A stretch of DNA of 49,389 bases, from positions 1 to 49,389 of the forward strand of contig JAKVAX010000024.1 in assembly GCA_022447625.1 (NCBI GenBank), given 5' to 3'. The notes beneath the pieces were generated by a model. The model was not told where the DNA came from. It saw only the letters and a list, made by a program, of their open reading frames with translations, and searched no databases. The stretch comes from Flavobacteriales bacterium (lineage in GTDB: Bacteria; Bacteroidota; Bacteroidia; Flavobacteriales_D; Sanyastnellaceae). A program made the position numbers and the translations under genes. This document shows positions 44,301-49,389 of the stretch, piece by piece; the stretch's first letter is position 1; the number at the start of each line of letters is the position of its first letter.

Positions 44301-47300
44301 CCTGAATTCACAAGCACACCTGCTGATTTCGAAGTAGAGTGTGACATGGTACCAGGACCTGACAATGATGCGATCGAAGTAGCTGATAACTGCGACGAAT
44401 CCCCAGTGATCACTTATGACGAAGTAATCATCCCTGGTGATCCTGTAATGGACGGTGCTGAGCCTTGTGGATACACTATCGAGCGCACATGGACTGCAAC
44501 TGACCTCTGTGGAAACGAAGCTAGCTTCACGCAGATCGTAACTGTTGTTGATACAACGGCTCCGGATCTAGTAGGTGTTCCTGCTGACGTGACTGTTGAG
44601 TGTACTGATATTCCAGACGCACCAGTTGTGACTGCAGTGGACAACTGCTACGACGGTGAGATGACAGTAACATTCGATGAAAGCATCGTTCCTCAAACAT
44701 GTGGTTACTTGATCGTTCGTACTTGGACAGTAGAAGACAACTGCTGGAACTACGCTACGGAATCTCAAGTGATCACGGTAGTTGATACTGAAGCTCCTGT
44801 TGTATTGACAACTCCTGCTGACGAAACAATCGAATGTGACGAAGCACTTCCAACAGGAATGCCAACATTCGAAGACGCATGTGACGATGAGCTTTCGGTT
44901 GAAATGACTGAAATGACTGAAGACCTCGCTTGTGGTTACCAGTTGATACGTACTTGGACTGCAACTGATGATTGTGGAAACGCCGTTTCTACTTCACAGA
45001 GCATCTTCGTAGTAGATACAGTAGATCCAGTACTTGCAGGTGTTCCTGTAGATATGGATATTGAATGTTCAGAAATCCCAGCTGCTGCCGTGGTAACAGC
45101 AACTGATAACTGTGACATGGACGTAGCGATCAACTTTGAAGAAGTAATCAACGCGGGTGAGTGTCCTTACACTATTGTTCGCACATGGACAGCAACTGAC
45201 GATTGTGGAAACGTGGTTTCTGCATCACAAACATTGACAGTAGTAGATACAGTAGCTCCAGTACTTGAAGGAGTTCCTGCTGATGCCACTGTAGAGTGTG
45301 ATGATATCCCAGCTGCTCCGGCAGTAACAGCTTCTGATAACTGTGATGATGACCTTATGGTAGTATTCACTGACGAAGTGATTGCAAATGGAGATTGTGG
45401 ATACATGATCGTTCGTACATGGACAGTAGAAGACAACTGTGGAAATGAGGCTTCAGCTTCACAGACATTGACCGTGACGGATACAACTTCACCATCAATC
45501 CTCACTCAGCCAGCTTCGCTAGCTCTTGAGTGTGATGAAGAAGTACCATTCGAAGCACCAACATTCGAAGACAACTGTGATGAAGACTTAGAGGTTGGAT
45601 TCAACGAGGCTATCGTTCCTGGAAACTGTGCAAACAGCTTCACGATCGTTCGCACTTGGGTTGCAATGGATGATTGTGGGAACGAAGTGAGCGTTGTTCA
45701 GAACATCGAAATCTCTGATAACACGGCACCAGTTCTTTCCGGAGTTCCTGCTGATGCGGATTACGAGTGTACTGATATTCCAGCGCCAGCTGAAGTAACA
45801 GCAACTGATAACTGTGACATGGACGTGACGGTGACATACAACGAGAACTTCACAGAACTTGATTGTGGATTCATGGTAACGCGCATGTGGACTGCAACTG
45901 ATGCTTGTGGAAACAGTGTAACTGAGTCTCAGACAATCACTGCAATCGATACTACAAACCCAGTAGTGGAATTCGCTCCTGCGGATGTAACGATTGAGTG
46001 TGATGAAGAGGAGCCAGCAGGAATGCCAATCTTCTCTGATAACTGTGATGACGAATTGGATATCACTGCGATCTCAGGAATCGTTCAGCTAGACTGTGGG
46101 TACTTGATCGAGCGTTCTTGGACTGCAACTGATGACTGTGGAAACAGCACGGTTGTTTCTCAGACAATCACTGTGGTTGATACAACTGCTCCAGTTCTTG
46201 AAGGAACGCCAACTGATATGACTGTTGAATGTGATGACATTCCTGCACCAGCTGTTGTAACTGCAACTGACAACTGTGACGAAACGCTTGAAGTCATGTT
46301 CAGCGAAGAAGTAATCAGCGACGGATGTCCTTACACTATCGAACGTACTTGGACAGTAATGGACGATTGTGGTAACGCAGATTCTTACACTCAGACACTA
46401 TCTGTAGTTGACAACACTGATCCAGTATTGGTAGGTGTACCGGCTGACGAAACAGTAGAGTGTGACGCTGTACCAGGAGTACCTACAGTTTCAGCAACAG
46501 ATAACTGTACTGACAACTTGATGGTAACGTTCGTAGAAGTGATTGAAGATCTTGAGTGTGGTTACCTCATCTACCGCACATGGTCTACAGAAGACGAGTG
46601 TGGAAACAATGCTTCTGCAACGCAAGAGATCACTGTAGTTGATACAACTGCTCCAGTGCTTGTGGGTGTTCCTGCAGACGCTACCGCGGAATGTGATGAT
46701 ATTCCAGAAGTAGCGGTAGTAACAGCGACCGACAACTGTACTGAAGACTTGACGGTATCGTTTATCGAAGAGACAATCGACCAGGAGTGTGGTTACTTGA
46801 TCATCCGTACATGGAGTGTGCACGATGAGTGCAATAACACAACAAGTGAGTCTCAAGTAATCTCTGTTGTAGACACTACTGCTCCGGTAATCGTATCTGC
46901 TCCTGAGGATGCTACAGTACAGTGTGATGAAGTGCCAGGTGTTGGAACGATCGAAGCAATTGATAACTGTGACAACATGTTGACAGTAGACGTAGCTGAA
47001 GAGAATGAAGACGCTGATTGTGGATACATCATCACACGTACTTACACAGTGACTGATGATTGTGGAAACACTGCGATCCACGTACAAGTAATTACGGTTA
47101 CAGATACAGAAGCACCGGTGATCACTGGTGTGCCTGCTGACCTAACGATTGAGTGTGGTGAGGATGTTCCTGCACCAGGAGATGTTGAAGTTGAAGACAA
47201 CTGTGATCCAATGCCAGTTGTTACTTCAGCAGAAGTAACGGAAACACTTGATTGTGGTTACCAGATCGTACGTACGTACACAGCAACTGACGAATGTGGA

Positions 47301-48314
47301 AACGAAGCTACAGCGACACAGACAATCACTGTGAGCGACTTCACTCCTCCAGTATTCGACAGCATGCCTGAGGATATCACTGTAAACTGTGATGAAGTAA
47401 CCATTGCTCCATCATTGACTGCAACTGATAACTGTGATGACAACGTAGAGATCACATTCGACGAAGTGATCGGTGAAGGTTGTCCTTACACTATCCTAAG
47501 AACTTGGACGGCTATTGATGACTGTGGTAACGAAGCAACAACAACTCAGCTTGTAACAGTAATTGACGAAGTAGCTCCTGAATTCGATGAGTTCGAATTA
47601 TTCATCTCAATCGAATGTGATCAGGTTGATGACTACATCATCACAGCTTCTGATAACTGTGACGCTTCAGTGGAGGTAACTATTATTGAAGAGTTGCTCT
47701 TCTCTGGAGGTTGTATCGGAACGCTGCAGCGCACGTACCAGGCGATGGATGACTGTGGTAACACAGTAACAACAACTCAGCTTCTACAAGTAGTTGATAC
47801 AACAGCACCTGAACTATTCAATGTTCCTGCTGATGTTGAAATCAACTGTGAGGATGAAGTACCAGCCGTAGCAGACGATATCTTCGCGATTGACAACTGT
47901 TCTGAAGATGTAACGATCGAATTCACTGAGATTCAAACAAGTGAGTTCTGTCCGTACGAAATCATCCGTACTTGGACTGCGATAGACAACTGTAACAATG
48001 TAACTGAAGGAGTTCAGGTAATTACAGTGACAGTAGATACTTCAGAGCTTGTTAGCCTAGTGACTTACCCGAACCCAACTGATGATCGCTTCACAGTAGA
48101 GTTCAGCGTACCACGTGATGCAGAAGTTGCAGCATGCGTATACGACATGGCAGGTCGCGAAGTAATGCCAGTCTTCAAAGGAACAGCTGACGCACGTCGT
48201 CTGTATCAGTTGGAGTTCTCAGCATTCAAATGGGAAGCTGGTTCTTACGTGATCATGATGACAGTTGACGATAAGGTTTACCACCACAGAATGATCATTA
48301 CTCAGCAGGAGTAA
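35316..48314 (+). CDS. Giant T9SS surface protein with 36 tandem HYR-like repeats
   Basis: The 4332-residue protein has one N-terminal hydrophobic segment (SVSLVALTLIAIVVLG) as signal peptide. Its N-terminal quarter contains two SprB-like repeats (about 263-320 and 552-605, pattern TVTDANGC), an unassigned beta domain between them, a MAM-like or jelly-roll domain (about 642-811), a lone HYR-like repeat (about 860), and two GTITxSF-type modules. Residues about 1444-4242 are 36 contiguous repeats of about 78 residues. Each runs VPADVTVEC, TDNCDD, DCGY or CPY, RTWTATDDCGN, TVVDTTAP and contributes four regularly placed Cys. The C-terminus (YPNPTDDRFTVEFSVPRDAE to MIITQQE) is a type A T9SS sorting domain. 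The protein is very acidic and probably binds calcium. It is likely a cell-surface adhesin or stalk; a gliding role is possible but unproven. It is monocistronic. Confidence 0.93.
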   Translation: MANVYSAFSWATRSVSLVALTLIAIVVLGQGISNSVAAEQHSNEDLESVVYYATGDASSSESHNAGVDDISIQFLTAEAQSSNDDFQLSDAAFALNSNEGNSSASFDYIEKNNSIGDLSGALLQSICPGDIEVEAITLPSTVCDDSPNPSDCECQGYIYEFEVEYNGASGILGGAYDYYDNTYLHETLVTGQVYTFNVSNSNHPGEDHEHNDPMMWTYEGGSWIYHGTIDASCPTSIIGTSYGPFTVLGYTDVHGIVCSTATNCNGSADLTVSNGLAPYEYLWSDGSTSGDRDDLCAGEYQVTVTDANGCSTEIDIEITSDTQDVTAVADVTADVICPEFDVCDVLCFESSNGDDDVSAQMSIDILEGPNTITLRTIYAKTFCDNTYGDNAIGWPGNHSFGNLRGSDKLELALYNGNGDLSLQFELDYIDDEGQGPSGYGTGGVSEGDGDMIVGNEAYILDVKTSLSENFNTYGYVLTENSPATDADYTSNPDYPNWIYEVWYEVTIDLDAFGNSGFGYPEITDFHASPSKTGNNSEPVEFSECCGNGGVECTGSIDLTVTEGVAPFTFAWSNGETTEDIYNLCGGSYSVVVTDANGCSAEYTYEVTCNSSCEIECLDDLTLDCESSIDPAYTGYPTLVCNGAGDCDREAGEFDFEFQGWGGATDGWSFGTGWQVGTGCDPACGDIPNVFIDFTNFHTHYNTKLKSPVYDACCTDDVYLSFCLQQDLYGGEDVPGFLAVQYRVNGGGWQTLNTYQNIFGSTVNYDDTYEISGAAGQSFEVRFKAYGEGSNHFTMGGWGIDNVRVYGQSSGCSTPSEVDIDWTYNDSSTGSCPEVITRTFSGEYEGETYACEQTLTIVDEEAPVFTSVPDDAEFSCSETVAASSASAIDNCDDDVTVTQSDEIIGADCNYYIERTFVATDDCGNTATYVQTITIIDDLPTVTATSTDDNCSQNEGTITLSFEDSACRTNIQLSIDGGNSFVNVPDNSGSYTFTGLGEGDYDIVTKWGDGDCITDGDDVHINDNDEIELEIKNLGICIVDLYEWLPDGDQFVEELAPGESIIVTTHLGAMWRIVADNWQPDLFDEQYTVEGCYDQVWNVAPNYCQEDCILEVDITGDTNPCEGEETTLTAEVSNESECVEIINCYTMGNAVSEGNCILTPGTGVIWQRAEGCQGFHTVWAINGELKLTEFANGTATIKGSIVNTENGDIGIVDVTLYDKEDDGNTWNASCYLNGISGPEIYYTSFLGTITVGDEVFTIEEKTSEAHFILADGAGFNPGEYGLGSWTAGTFGGCTEWFASLTPCEIPSQELTYEWSTGDTTQTITVSEDGDYTVIVTDCAGCVATDDVHITFDELPEVTVSSTDVDCIDNNGTITFSFVDNPARTNIEFSIDGGATWPAEYNVLDNSGSFTITGLALGTYDLAVRWGNDECEVDLPDETIEEGCFSIPTVEEGVVDAVTVECDEALPTDEPIFADACDGNLNVEFNETQNDLDCGYELIRTWTATNDCGQAASVSQVITVEDTTDPVLVGVPADQTGLCDDSFAPADVTATDNCDDDVNVSVEETINGAGCNYTITFTYTATDDCGNTSVASYNVIVLDETAPMLEGVPADMTINCDEDPADANVTATDNCDTNVAVMMEQTINDLDCGSEIIRTWTATDDCGNSVSASQTITVVDTEAPVITSQTPDQTIECDQDIPEINVTFVDNCDGDLTVSVDNWINELDCGYEYVKYCSATDDCGNIAEATVTITVLDTTAPEVVSAPIDVTIECDEDEPTDMPVFTDNCDDHLDISAISGIVQLDCGYEIQRSWTATDDCGNSTTVNQVITVVDTTAPMLNGVPANATVECDDIPGPISVTATDNCDDAPVVTVADHINLIDDCSYEIERVWTAVDNCGNENTAIQILTVIDTTAPQVVSTPADVTITCDEALPTEDAEFTDNCDDNLHIDMEDVIVDQDCGYIIERSWVAVDDCDNAVSTTQIITVIDDQAPVITFQTPDQTIECDQDIPEINVTYVDNCDSELTISVNNWINELDCGYEYVKYCSATDDCGNMAEATVIITVLDTTAPEVVSAPADVTIECDEDEPTDMPVFTDNCDDHLDISAISGIVQLDCGYEIQRSWTATDDCGNSTTVNQVITVVDTTAPEFTSTPADYIVNCDNGSSDPEFAGEPTATDNCDDSLVITFEDTVTPDVCPATFERTWTATDNCGNAVSYVQLITINDFVAPTLEVPADVTVECTESTDPSNTGEAMAADDCSVPMVSYEDGPITGDCPYTFERVWTAVDACGNTVSGTQVITIQDSVAPVADGEGFHITISCDEELPEVYMTFTDNCDENIEVTVTTSMEEDGCNVIFYQTCTATDDCGNQTSVVSSITVVDETAPILIGVPADATIDCTDDIPDAIVVAQDNCDDNPVVSLTAETVYHDCGYDIVRTWTAVDACGNTYSESQTLNVFDETAPEIECPADYIVNCDNGSSDPEFAGEPVVTDNCSSFEVTYADGPATDDCPATFERTWTATDVCGNSSSCVQIITINDFTAPMIDCPADVTIECTESTDPMNTGEATATDDCSTPMISYVDGPTTGDCPYTFERTWTATDPCGNSTSCVQVITIEDTVAPVLSGDDEELTLECNVSPTIVPPTATDNCDEDVEVTLSTETIPGDCPQESTDIYTWTAMDECGNTAVRTLTINFVDTTAPVLEGTPENMFVECTEISAAAVVTATDNCDEPAVIYNEDIFVLPCGQLIERTWTATDACGNTTSYTQTIDVVDTVDPMVDFAPQDVTIECDEDEPTDMPMFSDNCDDELEITAISGINNVTDCGYTIERSWTATDDCGNSTSVSQTITVIDTTAPVMEGVPADVTVECSDIPEPAMVTATDNCDDAPVVEMTETITGGCPYNLIRTWTATDACGNQSIMTQTITVIDEEAPVLVGVPADFNGECGDAPSADMVTAIDNCDENVPVIMTEEVIGESCPLTIIRTWTATDNCGNMVSDSQTITINDTTAPEFTSTPADFEVECDMVPGPDNDAIEVADNCDESPVITYDEVIIPGDPVMDGAEPCGYTIERTWTATDLCGNEASFTQIVTVVDTTAPDLVGVPADVTVECTDIPDAPVVTAVDNCYDGEMTVTFDESIVPQTCGYLIVRTWTVEDNCWNYATESQVITVVDTEAPVVLTTPADETIECDEALPTGMPTFEDACDDELSVEMTEMTEDLACGYQLIRTWTATDDCGNAVSTSQSIFVVDTVDPVLAGVPVDMDIECSEIPAAAVVTATDNCDMDVAINFEEVINAGECPYTIVRTWTATDDCGNVVSASQTLTVVDTVAPVLEGVPADATVECDDIPAAPAVTASDNCDDDLMVVFTDEVIANGDCGYMIVRTWTVEDNCGNEASASQTLTVTDTTSPSILTQPASLALECDEEVPFEAPTFEDNCDEDLEVGFNEAIVPGNCANSFTIVRTWVAMDDCGNEVSVVQNIEISDNTAPVLSGVPADADYECTDIPAPAEVTATDNCDMDVTVTYNENFTELDCGFMVTRMWTATDACGNSVTESQTITAIDTTNPVVEFAPADVTIECDEEEPAGMPIFSDNCDDELDITAISGIVQLDCGYLIERSWTATDDCGNSTVVSQTITVVDTTAPVLEGTPTDMTVECDDIPAPAVVTATDNCDETLEVMFSEEVISDGCPYTIERTWTVMDDCGNADSYTQTLSVVDNTDPVLVGVPADETVECDAVPGVPTVSATDNCTDNLMVTFVEVIEDLECGYLIYRTWSTEDECGNNASATQEITVVDTTAPVLVGVPADATAECDDIPEVAVVTATDNCTEDLTVSFIEETIDQECGYLIIRTWSVHDECNNTTSESQVISVVDTTAPVIVSAPEDATVQCDEVPGVGTIEAIDNCDNMLTVDVAEENEDADCGYIITRTYTVTDDCGNTAIHVQVITVTDTEAPVITGVPADLTIECGEDVPAPGDVEVEDNCDPMPVVTSAEVTETLDCGYQIVRTYTATDECGNEATATQTITVSDFTPPVFDSMPEDITVNCDEVTIAPSLTATDNCDDNVEITFDEVIGEGCPYTILRTWTAIDDCGNEATTTQLVTVIDEVAPEFDEFELFISIECDQVDDYIITASDNCDASVEVTIIEELLFSGGCIGTLQRTYQAMDDCGNTVTTTQLLQVVDTTAPELFNVPADVEINCEDEVPAVADDIFAIDNCSEDVTIEFTEIQTSEFCPYEIIRTWTAIDNCNNVTEGVQVITVTVDTSELVSLVTYPNPTDDRFTVEFSVPRDAEVAACVYDMAGREVMPVFKGTADARRLYQLEFSAFKWEAGSYVIMMTVDDKVYHHRMIITQQE
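40359..41736 (+). repeat. Recently duplicated two-repeat block inside the giant gene
   Basis: The segment starting at 40359 (repeats 5 and 6 of the array) recurs at 41286 (repeats 9 and 10), an offset of 927 bp, which is exactly four repeat lengths (309 codons). Over the stretch 40556-40788 against 41483-41715 only a handful of bases differ, including at synonymous positions. Other repeats of the array differ widely at the DNA level. Confidence 0.85.
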
Positions 48315-48331
48315 TTCAAACGATATAGATT

Positions 48332-48363
48332 AAAAAGAGCCCCGCAACTGCGGGGCTTTTTTT
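48332..48363. terminator. Bidirectional rho-independent terminator
   Basis: An 8-bp GC-rich stem (AGCCCCGC / GCGGGGCT) with a 4-nt loop is followed by seven T on the plus strand and preceded by five A. It ends the giant gene, and it can also stop the minus-strand CHAP gene, whose stop codon is at its edge. Confidence 0.94.
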
Positions 48364-48883
48364 ATTCCTTTCTCAACCATCCAACCACTTGATCGGAGAT
48401 GGTATACTTACCGTCGCTTCGGTCTAAATCGAGATATATTCTGGTAGGACCTGCATTCTGCTGAATAACCAAGATTTGGGTTTCCGTCACTTCTCCAACG
48501 ATAGCCACATGTCCATAAGGCTCGGCCCAATCTAGAATTAGCAGGTCATCCACAGCAGGGGAGGTGGCACTTCCGTTGGTGTATTGAACAAGGCCGCGTG
48601 CCTTATTCCATTCTCCATCTTCAAGCGATTTGTCAAAGAAGGAGATCGCATGCCCCCAAGTATTGGGCATTTCATGATCGAGGTGACTTGCGTAGTATCG
48701 TTTGACAAACTCAACGCATTGCCATTTCAATCCGTAACGATAACCCGAGTCAGAGTAATGCGCCGTTCCGTCTCCACCTTCATAGATGTGTACATTGTTC
48801 CAGGTGTCAATCGGCGTTTCGGAGATCCCATTCGGCGCTAGCCAAAAAGAACTAAATAGAGTGAGTAGGAGTAGGTGTTGCAT
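48362..48883 (-). CDS. Secreted CHAP-domain amidase/peptidase
   Basis: A TTG two codons upstream keeps the frame open, but the ATG at 48883 gives a clean signal peptide (MQHLLLLTLFSSFWLAPNG). The mature protein is a CHAP domain with the catalytic Cys56 in GLKWQCVEFVKRYYA and His125 in EPYGHVAIVGEV. This pattern is close to the amidase domain of glutathionylspermidine synthetase/amidase-type proteins and to peptidoglycan amidases. Secretion favours a cell-wall substrate, such as remodelling or attack on competitors. It is convergent with the giant gene across a shared terminator. Upstream it is bordered by a repeat tract and an insertion sequence. Confidence 0.87.
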   Translation of the reverse strand: MQHLLLLTLFSSFWLAPNGISETPIDTWNNVHIYEGGDGTAHYSDSGYRYGLKWQCVEFVKRYYASHLDHEMPNTWGHAISFFDKSLEDGEWNKARGLVQYTNGSATSPAVDDLLILDWAEPYGHVAIVGEVTETQILVIQQNAGPTRIYLDLDRSDGKYTISDQVVGWLRKE

Positions 48884-48923
48884 AGGCAACTAACGGGGAA
48901 TTCTTTGAGTTCTTGTGCTAGGG

Positions 48924-48986
48924 GGTGGACGGTGGACGGTTGACGGGGAATTGGTTTGTGGTTCGTGGACCGTGGACGGTGGACCG
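48924..48986. repeat. G-rich degenerate heptamer tract (GGTGGAC / TGGACGG family)
   Basis: Nine contiguous 7-nt units can be read: two GGTGGAC, a GGTTGAC, GGGGAAT, TGGTTTG, TGGTTCG, then TGGACCG, TGGACGG and TGGACCG. The period is the same as in the A/T-rich and TAGGC tracts at the other end of the window, but the word is different. The tract lies between the CHAP gene and the IS256-type element. Confidence 0.75.
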
Positions 48987-49020
48987 AGAGGGACGGATAA
49001 CATCCGTCCTAATCTATTCA

Positions 49021-49389
49021 GGGGAGACTGTTCAGAAAAGTGTGTCAAGTTAAAAATGAAATATCTTGACGAAGATGAAAGAAAAATCAGAAGCAGAGAA
49101 GCTGTTTGAATCCGCGTTATCAGCCTTGCAATCAGGCAAGCCCTTGAGTGGAAAAGACGGAGCGATCACACCTTTATTGAAACGCTTAATAGAAGCAAGT
49201 CTCGAAGGCGAGGCAGACGCTCATGTATCCGAGAGTCGACCAAACCGCAAGAACGGGAAGGGTAAGAAGAAACTAAAGACCTCCCAAGGAGAGATTGAAA
49301 TAGACACCCCCCGAGATCGAGACGGTACGTTTGAGCCAGAGTTGATTCCAAAGCGAGTTCGTACTCTAGGCCCCAGCTTAGAACGTAAG
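49021..49389 (+). mobile_element. IS256-family insertion sequence, left end (cut by window)
   Basis: The sequence from about 49021 (GGGGAGACTGTTCAGAAAAG) resembles the left terminal repeat and leader of IS256-family elements and stands 54 nt before a transposase start codon. The right end and target duplication lie outside the window, so the exact boundary is uncertain by a few bases. Confidence 0.7.
49075..49389 (+). CDS. IS256-family (Mutator-type) transposase, N-terminal part
   Basis: The frame starts at the ATG at 49075 and is open to the last base of the window (105 codons). The predicted start is MKEKSEAEKLFESALSALQS, followed by GAITPLLKRLIEASLEGEAD, then ESRPNRKNGKGKKKLKTSQG and EIEIDTPRDRDGTFEPELIP. 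This is the conserved N-terminal region of IS256-type transposases (the familiar pattern is LLKxxLExxLxxEMxxHL, then RNGxxxKxxxTxxGxxxIxxPRDRxGxFEP). The DDE catalytic domain lies beyond the window. The frame is clean so far, so the element may be active. Confidence 0.9.
   Translation, partial: MKEKSEAEKLFESALSALQSGKPLSGKDGAITPLLKRLIEASLEGEADAHVSESRPNRKNGKGKKKLKTSQGEIEIDTPRDRDGTFEPELIPKRVRTLGPSLERK

Noticed and set aside
39350-47455. Many long open frames on the minus strand through the giant gene
   Set aside because: They are shadows of the repeated plus-strand coding sequence: they share the 230-bp periodicity, have low-complexity Ser/Thr/Val translations, and lack family motifs or start signals.
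35316-48314. The repeat array as a possible CRISPR-like or non-coding satellite
   Set aside because: One uninterrupted reading frame with a protein-level repeat of 78 residues, conserved Cys and a sorting domain; no short identical repeats with unique spacers.
48884-49389. A defence or toxin island around the CHAP gene and IS element
   Set aside because: The CHAP protein has a signal peptide and no toxin-delivery domain or immunity partner; only one truncated IS is visible.

Overview
The window looks like chromosomal DNA of a marine-type Bacteroidota, probably Flavobacteriia. The signs are a SusC/SusD pair, several cargo proteins with type IX secretion (T9SS) C-terminal sorting domains (YPNP-type motifs), TAnnTTTG-type -7 promoter boxes, weak ribosome binding sites and moderate GC. 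The species cannot be named from the sequence alone.

Layout. (1) 1-1.9 kb: a small membrane protein and two decayed T9SS cargo genes, with degenerate heptanucleotide repeat tracts between and around them. (2) 1.9-15.4 kb, minus strand: an alpha-glucan utilisation locus. In transcription order it holds a CotH/lamin-tail protein split by one stop codon, a T9SS-secreted GH13 alpha-amylase, SusC, SusD, two small surface or starch-binding proteins, a terminator hairpin, and a GH13 lipoprotein. (3) 15.4-16.3 kb: an NrtR-type regulator whose Nudix box is degenerate, and a divergent intergenic region with palindromes. (4) 16.3-22.5 kb, plus strand: a tight six-gene operon of pfkA, gapA, a BadF/NagK-like sugar kinase, a methylglyoxal-synthase-like protein, beta-phosphoglucomutase and a GH65 (maltose) phosphorylase. 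It ends at a bidirectional terminator. (5) 22.6-35.2 kb: a dockerin-tailed secreted protein followed by housekeeping genes: exonuclease III, an Ate/Bpt-like aminoacyl-transferase, aldehyde dehydrogenase, metallophosphoesterase, SPFH and NfeD proteins, an Nramp-like transporter, an Mpo1-like protein, an isoaspartyl peptidase, a TPR/CsgG-like lipoprotein, coaE and rpe. (6) 35.3-48.3 kb: one giant gene of 4332 codons for a T9SS surface protein with 36 contiguous HYR-like repeats of about 78 residues. (7) 48.3-49.4 kb: a CHAP amidase, a G-rich heptamer tract and the 5' end of an IS256-family element cut by the window edge.

How the genes fit together: starch or glycogen is bound and cut at the surface by the two GH13 enzymes and the SusCD complex. 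Maltose is then split phosphorolytically by GH65. Beta-glucose-1-phosphate passes through beta-PGM, and free glucose could be phosphorylated by the BadF-like kinase. Both feed PfkA and GAPDH encoded in the same operon. The NrtR-like protein between the two transcription units is the obvious candidate regulator.

The least expected observations are a methylglyoxal-synthase fold without its catalytic residues inside this operon, the different repeat families that all share a 7-nt period, a terminator directly in front of an amylase start codon, and a giant repeat protein that shows recent multi-repeat duplications.
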